This document shows, piece by piece, positions 21,871 through 30,946 of a DNA stretch of 64,000 nt; position 1 is the stretch's first letter, and every line of letters begins with the position of its first letter. A model generated the notes under the pieces. That model made no database searches. It was not told the DNA's origin and saw only the letters and a list, made by a program, of their open reading frames with translations. The DNA is taken from the NCBI RefSeq assembly GCF_000315915.1, contig NC_020187.1, forward strand, positions 1 to 64,000. Reading direction: 5' to 3'. A program made the translations under genes and the position numbers. Origin of the DNA: Henningerozyma blattae CBS 6284. Lineage: Eukaryota > Ascomycota > Saccharomycetes > Saccharomycetales > Saccharomycetaceae.

Positions 21871-23762
21871 TTAAATAGTGGACATAAAATAATCAAAATT
21901 TTGATTGTCATTAACGTTAATATGAATGTTCGTGTTTGCAGTTGAATTTAAATTAACATTTGATTCATTAACATTATTTTTTTTATGATAACATTTGAAG
22001 CTGAATTAAAATTTGAATCAATAATTGGTAACATGTTAATGTCATTCATGTTTGAGACGGTATCCGTAACACCCAAAAGATTAGTATTTTGATTATTATT
22101 CAAAGTGTTTGATGAAGATTGTAAGATTGAATTTAAAGAATCTGGAATATCTTGTTGGAAATTGAGATTTGCCGTATTATTATTATTATTAGTAATATTG
22201 AAACTTGAATTTGTATTACTAGTTTGTGCATCTGCTCCATAAAAGGTCGTATTAGTAATTAAACTATGGTTTAAGTTATCACGTATCTCCATTTGATTAT
22301 TTAAATCTAAATTATCCATTAATCTTTGTGAATTCGAAGGCCCGAGTGTAGTTGAATTAATTGTTTGAGGCAATAATGTAGAACTATTTCCTATTTTAGT
22401 AGTAGATCCAATTTGGGAATTTGTATTGGTTTGTGGAACAAAATTAATATGATTTTGTAAAGTCGCATTAAAATGAGTCAACCCATTATTTTGGATATTA
22501 GTATTAGAAGTTGAATTTGGACTGCTTGAATTTATATTGGTATTGCTATTATTGGTATTTTTATTATTATTCAACATATTATCTGTCAAATCCATAAAAC
22601 TTGGAGTCAAGGATAATACTTCCACAGATCGTATACTTTCTGAGTCACCTATTGTACTTTGATTGTTATTAGAATAATGATGCTGATGGGTATGATTTGT
22701 CACAGGATTAAAATCCAGTAGAAGATTATCTAAAATTCCATTTGAAGTAGAGTTTATATTATTTGTATTAGGAGTTGCATTTGAATTTGAATTTTGATTA
22801 ATATTATTAATCAAATTTGACTGTGAGGATCTTAATGAGACAGTGTCGTTATTAAAATAATTCAAAGACGATATATTGTCTTCTATATCCGATTGAGCCT
22901 GGGATGCTACATTTTTATTATTAGATGGTGATATTGTATTTTTCAATTGGTTTAATGGGATATCTGTATTAAAAGTATTGAAATCTATGTCCATGTCCAT
23001 ATCCAATGCTGTCAAATCACTTTGGGTAGAAAGAGTCATTGTATCTGGCGCCATATTTATTGGCGTGTTTGTCTTTGTTGTAGTATTTGTTACAGGTAGC
23101 TGCTGGGCATCAATATTCCCTATCCCTCCAAATTCGTATGGTAAATATTCTTTTAACGAGACCGTGACTTCACCTACTCTTGTTCTCGTATTTTGAGATA
23201 TTTTTTTAGTGTTGTTTAAGGGATATAATCCAACAGAAGTATTTTGATCCAATAGATTTAAACGTTGATCATCTGACGAGTTTGGTATGAGATTACTGTT
23301 TGAAGTATTATTATTAGCTATTATTATTGTTCGTATTATTATTTTGTTGCAATCTCTTCTTTTTCTTTTTATAATCTTTTGTTTATCTGATGGTGGCATC
23401 ATTTCATTTTCAATCTCATTTTTCACATTATCTACTCCATTTTCATTTAAGTCTCTTTCTCTTAATTCTTTTTCCTTTTCCTTTGTTTTGGATTTCCTCT
23501 TTGAATGACATTTACATACATCACCATTGGGACAATTACAATTATTGATATTATTTGCTGAATCCTTCTTAGAACAAGTGCAAACACCAGATGGATTGAC
23601 GTTTTTATTGATGCGTAGCTCTTTACAATGCTTGCATGTAGTGGAAGGCCTTCCCTTGGGTTTGATCATGATAAGCCGTTGATCTGTATGAGTACATGTC
23701 GTGGCTCGATGGCCTCTTATACAACGCTCACAGGCGTATTTGACCCCATTAATGAGTACCAT
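21871..23762 (-). CDS. HAA1: Copper-fist transcription factor Haa1, frame broken near C-terminus
   Basis: The uninterrupted frame is 21948-23762 (604 residues). It starts with the copper-fist domain: MVLINGVKYACERCIRGHR, then KGRPSTTCKHC and a Cys-rich block to about residue 90. Two Haa1-specific blocks follow, SVGLYPLNN with RVGEVTVSLKEYLP and VEVLSLTPSFMDL, so it is the Haa1 rather than the Cup2 ohnologue. The middle is Asn/Thr-rich. Haa1 activates weak-acid (acetate) stress genes. At an A8 run (plus 21977-21984) the frame veers into IMLMNQMLI and stops. One more A would continue for about 35 codons to DYFMSTI and a stop at 21871, resembling the DNFMSSL end of S. cerevisiae Haa1. The coordinates given include that extension. 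Confidence 0.9.
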
Positions 23763-23800
23763 GTTGTGGTTTGTGCAATCATACGATACACTATGTTATG

Positions 23801-23932
23801 CGATGCGATGCTGTTGCTATGCTGTTGCTATGCTGTTGCGATGCTATTGCGATGCTGTTGCGATGCTGTGCTGTGCGGTGCAGTGCTATGCTAAATTGTA
23901 GTAGGCTATACTATGCTATACTATGCTATACT
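23801..23932. repeat. Short tandem repeats just upstream of HAA1
   Basis: Imperfect 12-bp units (tgctgttgc[g/t]a[t]) fill about 23801-23895, followed by three 10-bp gctatactat units at about 23905-23932. They lie 40-170 bp upstream of the HAA1 ATG and open several spurious short frames on the plus strand. Confidence 0.9.
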
Positions 23933-24707
23933 TATTATTGCTATCACTTGATGTTCCTTTATAGGAGCGTGCTTATCTCTTCGTTGGCACGCTTCGCTTA
24001 TATATCTTTGTCTTTAAAAGAGCTGCGCGCTTTGTGCTGCAGGAACTAGCACGTGATTGGCTTTGTTTTTTTTCTTTTTTTCTTTTTTTGATATTTTTTT
24101 TCTATGCATAGGGATATGAACAATGGGCAAATGAAATTATAAAAATTTTTTTGACTGGGATTTGTAATGTTCCAGAAGATTATAGAAGCTAATCATGCTA
24201 ATAAGTGGGAACAAGTTTAGGCTGGCTAATATATATATATATATAAATGTATTTCAGACCACATTATACAAGAGGTTTCCAAGTCGGGGGAAAAGTCTCA
24301 ATTGAGTAGCTTGCAAATTTACATACTTGGTAAATCGATCAATGGTATGACAATAATTTTAAAACTTGAATCCTAACCCAAAAATCGTAATTTAATACTT
24401 AATCACGCAATCCATTTGGTGATAAAACTTGACACGGATCTTATATTTGTGAAAGCGCTGCCAAAAAAAAATCCTATTGTATTGTCAGGTTATGCCTATA
24501 CTATATAATCTCTGTTCTCTTTATCTCTCTCTATCTTTCTCCATATATTACCTACTCATATTCATGTATCTGTTTCTTTACCCGTCTAAAATGAGAGTTT
24601 AAATCATATTTGTTATCCAAATACTCTAGCGTTCGACTCTTGCCACACCCCTAAAAACTCCGGTCACATGAGATACTTTTATTAAATTGAATTTAAAAGT
24701 AGTAGAA

Positions 24708-24748
24708 GAAGAAAAAAGAAAAAGAAAAAGAAAAAGAAAAAGAAAAAG
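24708..24748. repeat. (GAAAAA)n simple repeat
   Basis: About six consecutive GAAAAA units in the HAA1/mannosyltransferase intergenic region. Confidence 0.95.
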
Positions 24749-24776
24749 CTTCATTTTGTTTTCGCGTCGCAATGCA

Positions 24777-24821
24777 ACGCGTCGTGCACGATGAGATCCT
24801 GCCAGATCAGGAAACACGCGT
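24777..24821 (+). promoter_or_regulatory. Two ACGCGT (MCB-like) sites
   Basis: ACGCGT occurs at 24777-24782 and 24816-24821, about 550-590 bp upstream of the mannosyltransferase ATG. This is the MBF/MCB core. Two copies 39 bp apart in otherwise AT-rich DNA are notable but not proof of function. Confidence 0.35.
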
Positions 24822-25122
24822 ATCTTTGCCAAAAATAGTAATTCTCATTCTCAGTTTAGTGACGCTTGCATTGCTCGTTTTCTCAGGTGACGTACGTATC
24901 GTTTACCTTTCATTTTTTTAAGCTAATTTTGCGCGCAATATAATAAGAAAAATAAGAAAGCTGTTATCGTCTTGTTACTGGGCCTACGCGATTTTGTACG
25001 GGCTAGTTGATCGATTCTTTTTCGCTTTTTGACAACATTCGTTTTTATTTTATTTTATTTTTTTTCGAAATTATTATCTTTCAATGCAAAAAATATTGAA
25101 AAATAATATATGACTATTTCCA

Positions 25123-25125
<3 letters not shown>

Positions 25126-25167
<42 letters not shown>
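25126..25167. repeat. (TA)n microsatellite
   Basis: About 21 TA units, about 200 bp upstream of the mannosyltransferase ATG. A shorter (AT) run lies at about 24229-24246. Confidence 0.97.
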
Positions 25168-25170
<3 letters not shown>

Positions 25171-25368
25171 GATAAACTTAATCATACCGACAAACTCACA
25201 CATAAGTAGTTAGCACACCAACCCTTTCTTGTGTATTGTTTCGGTACTGTTGTTTCTACATACTTGTTCTCTGTTATTTGAATTAATTGATTTGAACAGT
25301 TTGCTATCATTTCCCCATATCAATAAACAAAGACCCTCACTCAGTCTCCCTAAAAAACAACCACAATA

Positions 25369-26613
25369 ATGGGAGCTTATGTGCCAGCAGGTTCTCGTAA
25401 TAAGAACAGGCTCTATCGAACCATTGGTATTTCTACCATCTTAATCACTACTTTATATTGTCTTTTGAACGGTACTTCCATACTTTCCGGCCAATCTACC
25501 TCGTTAAACAGCAACAAGATATCTAGAGGTACATCTTTTGATTTTTCCCCTTACATTAACGAAAATGATAATTCTGAAAATTATAAATTTGTTAGAATCA
25601 ATGAAAATTTGAACCCAAATAATAAACCATATGAGAAAAAAGTGAAAGCTACTTTTGTCACTTTAGCTAGAAATTCTGATTTACATGGTCTTTTAGAACC
25701 TATTAAAGCTATCGAAGATAGATTCAACAAGAATTTCCATTACGATTGGGTTTTCTTGAATGATGTGGAGTTTGATGAAGATTTCAAAAGAATCACTTCC
25801 AGTTTAATTTCAGGGAATACAAAATATGGTGTCATTCCAAAAGAACATTGGTCTGTACCAAGTTGGATCGATGAAGAAAAAGCCACAAATGCAAGAAAGA
25901 AGATGGAAGAAGATGGTGTCATTTATGGTGGTTCTTTACCATACAGACACATGTGTAGATTTGAATCTGGGTTTTTCTACAGACACCCACTTTTGGATGA
26001 ATATGAATATTATTGGAGAATTGAACCTGATGTAAAATTCCATTGTGATATTAATTACGATATTTTCCAATTCATGAAAGATAACAACAAGAAATATGGG
26101 TTTACCATCTCCATTCACGAATATGAAGCCACCATTAAGACTCTTTGGAACACTACATTAGAATTCATTGATAAAAACCCAGAATTTTTAGCCAAGGATA
26201 ACATGTTGGATTTCATTTCAGATGATGATGGGACTTCTTACAACAATTGTCATTTCTGGTCCAATTTTGAAATTGCTTCTTTGGATCTTTGGAGAGGTGA
26301 GGCCTACTCAAAATATTTCGATTACTTAGACAAGAAAGGTGGGTTCTTCTACGAGAGATGGGGTGATGCTCCTGTCCATTCCATTGCTGCTGCTTTATTC
26401 TTGAACAGAGATGAAATCCACCACTTCTACGATGTGGGCTATTACCATGGTCCATTCCATGCTTGTCCAGTTGATGACCAAATCAGATTCGAAAACAGAT
26501 GTGCTTGTTCTCCAAACCAAGATTTCACTTGGCAAGGTTTCTCTTGTACCACCAAGTATTATAACGTTAATCGTCTACAAAAGCCTCATGGCTGGCAAAA
26601 ATATGCAAATTAA
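25369..26613 (+). CDS. KRE2/MNT1-family alpha-1,2-mannosyltransferase (GT15)
   Basis: 414 residues, a type II Golgi membrane protein: short basic tail (RNKNRLYR), one membrane segment (about 20-36), stem, then a GT15 catalytic domain from about residue 100. Family motifs are all present: ATFVTLARN, DWVFLND, IPKEHWSVPSWID, YRHMCRFESGFFYRHPLL, YYWRIEPDV, GFTISIHEYEATI, CHFWSNFEIA, GGFFYERWGDAPVHSIAAAL and a Cys-rich C-terminal end (CACSPNQDFTWQGFSC). The enzyme adds mannose from GDP-mannose to O- and N-glycans and needs Mn2+, which the neighbouring PMR1 pump supplies. I cannot tell which of KRE2/KTR1/KTR2/KTR3/YUR1 is the orthologue. Codon use looks biased toward well-expressed codons. Confidence 0.93.
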   Translation: MGAYVPAGSRNKNRLYRTIGISTILITTLYCLLNGTSILSGQSTSLNSNKISRGTSFDFSPYINENDNSENYKFVRINENLNPNNKPYEKKVKATFVTLARNSDLHGLLEPIKAIEDRFNKNFHYDWVFLNDVEFDEDFKRITSSLISGNTKYGVIPKEHWSVPSWIDEEKATNARKKMEEDGVIYGGSLPYRHMCRFESGFFYRHPLLDEYEYYWRIEPDVKFHCDINYDIFQFMKDNNKKYGFTISIHEYEATIKTLWNTTLEFIDKNPEFLAKDNMLDFISDDDGTSYNNCHFWSNFEIASLDLWRGEAYSKYFDYLDKKGGFFYERWGDAPVHSIAAALFLNRDEIHHFYDVGYYHGPFHACPVDDQIRFENRCACSPNQDFTWQGFSCTTKYYNVNRLQKPHGWQKYAN

Positions 26614-27307
26614 GAATATTCATAATCTCATCACACTGATTTATTCTATTCATTATATACAGTGCTTGGATTTTATATTTTATTATTTACATTTTATATC
26701 TCCATAATTAATTATTTATCTACTTTGTTTTAGCTATTTCTATTATTTATGACTACTCTTGGCTCTCAATAATTCTTGGCTATTCCTCAAAAACTCATGG
26801 TTGCATATTCTTATTCCCTTAATTATTGCACCCATTTGTCATCAAATAGAACACGTAAACGCTGACGCGTAAATTTTTGCACCTTTTATGGGCCCCTGCA
26901 GCCGTTTCTTTGCCGGTTCATGAATCATGGCAGTGCTGTCTCGGTCCAGTTTGGTTGGACATTTGTTAATTAAAATCTGATTTCCGTTCAGCTAATGAAA
27001 TAATTCTTGCCTACCTCTTTTCGCCTCGCCTTTCTTTTTGTTCACGTGCCTATGGACATTTAATGTAATTTTTCAACTGAGAGTAAAGAAGAAAAATAAA
27101 AAAAAGAAAAGAATTAAAGAAAACTTTCAAAAAAAGTGGAGCTTAGATTAGATCAACAATTTTATATCGATATATAATCTCAATACATTGTATTGTCTTA
27201 TATATAAAACAATAGTAGTGGATCTATTATTAAATTGTGGCATTGTTGAAAGTGGTCTGAAGTATACGATATAATAAGCCATACATTTCAATCTTAATAT
27301 CACTGGC

Positions 27308-27356
<49 letters not shown>

Positions 27357-27685
27357 TGTTAGCTTTGATTTGTTAGTTTGAATTAAATCATAGAGAGCTT
27401 ATAATATTTGTATATTAATAAAATTGGGGAAAAGGATTAAAGTGTCCATAATTTGTTCTAATAGTTTTGAAAAAATTATTTTATTGAATTTAGCGACACC
27501 ATCTTAACATTATTAGCATAAAGATCAACATAAACAAAAAAATTAGAAATATCAAAACCACTTAATACCTTCTTTCCTGCAATACAGAATATATCTGTTT
27601 ATACACACTAATTTTATTCCATAATTTCAAGATCTTAGAATAACACCGTGTAAGAGTATTGCATTGAAAAATAAAAATAAAAAAA
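26614..27685. promoter_or_regulatory. Intergenic region upstream of PMR1
   Basis: About 1.07 kb between two genes on the same strand; no coding sequence seen. It holds a GC-richer patch at about 26860-26960, A-rich tracts, and the (TTA)n microsatellite at 27309-27356. Confidence 0.5.
27309..27356. repeat. (TTA)n microsatellite
   Basis: About 16 uninterrupted TTA units in the PMR1 upstream region. Confidence 0.97.
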
Positions 27686-30532
27686 ATGAGTGATAACCCA
27701 TTTAATAATACAATTTCATCCTCCTTCAATGAGCCAAGTCCTTCTCCTTCCACTCAGTTGAGAGAAGGTGCTGAGGAAGTGCTTTCAAAGGCAACCTCTT
27801 CGTTAAAATATTGTACTTTGTCAATAGAAGAAACTGAATCTAACTTACAAACAAATTCCAAAACTGGTATCTCTTCATTTGAAGATGCGATCCAAAGAAG
27901 AAACATCTATGGGCCTAATGAAATCGTTCAAGAGGACGATGAACCAATTTGGAAAAAATTCTTGATGAATTTTATCGAAGATCCTTTGATTCTTTTATTA
28001 TTCGGGTCTGCCATATTATCTTTTCTAATGGGTAATATTGATGATGCTATAAGTATTACCATGGCCATATTAATCGTGGTTACAGTAGGCTTTGTTCAAG
28101 AATATAGATCGGAAAAATCTTTGGAAGCTTTAAACAAATTGGTGCCAAATGAATGCCACTTGATTAGAGCAGGCCAATCTTCGAACGTTTTAGCTTCACA
28201 ATTAGTTCCAGGTGATTTAGTTCATTTTAAAATTGGTGACAGAATTCCTGCAGATTTAAGAATTGTAGAAGCTATTGATTTAACAATAGATGAAAGTAAT
28301 TTAACAGGTGAAAATGAGCCAGTTCATAAATACCCAAATGCGATTGATAAAAATAGTTATTCTGACCAAGCTGCTTCATTTATTCCAATGTCGGATAGAA
28401 CTTGTATTGCTTACATGGGTACTTTGGTGAGAGAAGGGCACGGTAAAGGTATTGTGGTTGGTATTGCTAAAGATACTTCATTTGGTGCTGTTTTTGAGAT
28501 GATGAGTACTATTGAAAAGCCTAAAACACCTCTACAGTTATCTATGGATAAACTTGGTAAGGATTTATCTTTTTTCAGTTTCATTATTATTGGTATCATC
28601 TGTCTGATTGGTATAATTCAAGGCAGATCATGGTTAGAAATGTTCCAAATCTCTGTATCCTTAGCTGTAGCAGCTATTCCAGAAGGTTTACCTGTTATTG
28701 TAACCGTTACTTTAGCTTTAGGTGTTTTAAGAATGGCAAGACGTAAAGCCATTGTTAAAAGACTACCAAGTGTTGAAACACTAGGATCTGTAAATGTCAT
28801 TTGCTCTGATAAAACAGGTACATTAACTTCGAACCATATGACTGTTTCTAAAATTTGGTGTTTGGGGTCCATGTCAAACAAATCGAACATTTTATCATTA
28901 GAAACAAATAAGAATGGTAATTTTAAAAATTATTTGACAGAAGATTTAAAACAAACTTTAACTGTAGCTAATTTGTGTAATAATTCATCATTTTCTCATG
29001 AGCATGGTAAATATTTAGGTAACCCGACTGATATCGCACTATTAGAACAATTATCAAAATTTGATTTAACAGATAATAGACATTCCTTCACAAAAATAGT
29101 AGAAATTCCATTTAATTCAAAAAGAAAATTTATGGCGACGTTGCTAGAAGATCCAAACTCTAAAAATAAAAAAGTTTACGTTAAGGGTGCTTTTGAAAAG
29201 GTTTTGTCATTCGCAGATACTTTTATATCAAAAACAGGAAAAATTGAAAAATTAACAGATGATTACCGTTCTATTATAATTGATTGTGCAGAAAATTTGG
29301 CTTCTGAAGGTTTACGTGTTTTAGCTTTTGCTAAAAGCGATGTTCCAAATGATGTTAATGACATAAAGGAAAACTCAATTCCAAGCTTGTCATTTGCAGG
29401 TCTTATTGCTATGAATGATCCACCAAGACAAACTGTAAAGCCGGCTATTGAGGAGCTTCAACAAGGTGGCGTTCATATTATTATGATTACTGGTGATTCT
29501 GAGAACACAGCTGTAAATATTGCAAGACAAATCGGCATTCCAGTTTATAATCCTGAACTTTCTGTAGTTTCAGGAGATAAGCTAGATGCTATGACTGATG
29601 ATCAATTAGCAAATATTATTGATCACGTTAATATTTTTGCTCGTGCTACTCCTGAACATAAACTAAACATTGTCCGTGCATTAAGAAAAAGAGGCGATAT
29701 TGTGGCAATGACTGGTGACGGTGTTAATGATGCCCCTGCACTTAAATTGGCTGATATTGGTGTGGCAATGGGAAAAATGGGCACTGATGTTGCTAAAGAA
29801 GCTTCAGATATGGTTTTGACTGATGATGATTTTAGTACTATTTTAACTGCTATTGAAGAAGGGAAAGGTATATTTAATAATATTCAAAACTTTATAACAT
29901 TCCAGCTTTCTACATCAATCGCTGCATTATCTTTAATTGCTCTATCAACTGCATTGAAATTACCAAATCCTCTTAATGCTATGCAAATTTTATGGATTAA
30001 TATTTTGATGGATGGTCCTCCTGCTCAGTCACTTGGTGTAGAACCTGTCGACCACGAAGTTATGAGAAAACCTCCAAGGAACCGTTCAGATAAAATCCTA
30101 ACTACAGAGGTTTTAAAACGTTTATTAATGACGGCATCATGCATTATCTTTGGGACTGTGTATGTATTTGTAAAAGAAATGACAGAAGATGGGCAAGTTA
30201 CTGCAAGAGATACAACTATGACCTTTACCTGCTTCGTATTTTTCGATATGTTTAATGCATTAGCTTGTAGACATGCTTCAAAATCAATATTAAAAATAGG
30301 CTTCTTTACGAATAAAATGTTTAATTATGCGGTTGGTCTATCTCTTCTAGGTCAAATGTGTGCTATATACGTACCATTTTTTCAAAGAATTTTTAAAACA
30401 GAATCATTGGGTCTAAATGATTTATTATTATTATTGATAATTAGTAGTTCAGTTTTAATTGCCGATGAGCTAAGAAAGGCATGGCTTAAGAGGAAATCTA
30501 TTGATGACCCAATGTATTATTCAAATGTCTAA
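27686..30532 (+). CDS. PMR1: Golgi Ca2+/Mn2+ P-type ATPase Pmr1
   Basis: 948 residues, against 950 in S. cerevisiae, colinear throughout and starting MSDNPFN. An N-terminal regulatory region precedes paired membrane segments. The actuator motif LTGEN follows, then PEGLP in M4. The phosphorylation motif is CSDKTGTL (Asp about 375). Nucleotide-domain VKGAFEKVL, MITGDSENTA and hinge TGDGVNDAPA (about 676) are present. Further on are QILWINILMDGPPAQSLGVEP in M6 and C-terminal M7-M10. SPCA-type pump supplying the Golgi lumen with Ca and Mn for sorting and glycosylation. No missing key residues seen. In S. cerevisiae it also neighbours a copper-fist gene (CUP2). Confidence 0.98.
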   Translation: MSDNPFNNTISSSFNEPSPSPSTQLREGAEEVLSKATSSLKYCTLSIEETESNLQTNSKTGISSFEDAIQRRNIYGPNEIVQEDDEPIWKKFLMNFIEDPLILLLFGSAILSFLMGNIDDAISITMAILIVVTVGFVQEYRSEKSLEALNKLVPNECHLIRAGQSSNVLASQLVPGDLVHFKIGDRIPADLRIVEAIDLTIDESNLTGENEPVHKYPNAIDKNSYSDQAASFIPMSDRTCIAYMGTLVREGHGKGIVVGIAKDTSFGAVFEMMSTIEKPKTPLQLSMDKLGKDLSFFSFIIIGIICLIGIIQGRSWLEMFQISVSLAVAAIPEGLPVIVTVTLALGVLRMARRKAIVKRLPSVETLGSVNVICSDKTGTLTSNHMTVSKIWCLGSMSNKSNILSLETNKNGNFKNYLTEDLKQTLTVANLCNNSSFSHEHGKYLGNPTDIALLEQLSKFDLTDNRHSFTKIVEIPFNSKRKFMATLLEDPNSKNKKVYVKGAFEKVLSFADTFISKTGKIEKLTDDYRSIIIDCAENLASEGLRVLAFAKSDVPNDVNDIKENSIPSLSFAGLIAMNDPPRQTVKPAIEELQQGGVHIIMITGDSENTAVNIARQIGIPVYNPELSVVSGDKLDAMTDDQLANIIDHVNIFARATPEHKLNIVRALRKRGDIVAMTGDGVNDAPALKLADIGVAMGKMGTDVAKEASDMVLTDDDFSTILTAIEEGKGIFNNIQNFITFQLSTSIAALSLIALSTALKLPNPLNAMQILWINILMDGPPAQSLGVEPVDHEVMRKPPRNRSDKILTTEVLKRLLMTASCIIFGTVYVFVKEMTEDGQVTARDTTMTFTCFVFFDMFNALACRHASKSILKIGFFTNKMFNYAVGLSLLGQMCAIYVPFFQRIFKTESLGLNDLLLLLIISSSVLIADELRKAWLKRKSIDDPMYYSNV

Positions 30533-30946
30533 ATATTTTTCTAGTGTGTCTACTAGCTCTACATGTATTTCAAACGGACTAAAATGCGACATTTTCATGT
30601 AATAACCAAATTCACTTCACTAATTAAAAAGCGGAATATTTATGCAATTATATAGATTAATAATATTATGATTATATAAAAATTTGTCTTTACGTCATTC
30701 TATTGCCAATGTTGCTCTAGTTGGATACAGCAGATTAAATTCTTGATATAATGCTTGTGTTAGGTGGAACTCTTAAACAAAAAACGATGAAAAGCAAAAA
30801 ATATTGAAGGACATAAAGAGAAAGAGATGCTCTATATATATATGTAACCTAAATAAGAAAATTTTGATATATAAATTTTAACGTTGAAATAATGACGAAC
30901 AAATCTTGAAAATAAAAAATAAGATAAAGTAAATCAACTAAATAGA
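30533..30946. other. Convergent intergenic region PMR1/adhesin
   Basis: 414 bp between converging genes; AT-rich with poly-A tracts, no gene. Confidence 0.6.

Noticed and set aside
23628..24049. Overlapping plus-strand open frames near the HAA1 start
   Set aside because: They arise from the 12-bp repeats and antisense of the Cys-rich copper-fist region; composition is Cys/Met/Ala runs with no family resemblance.
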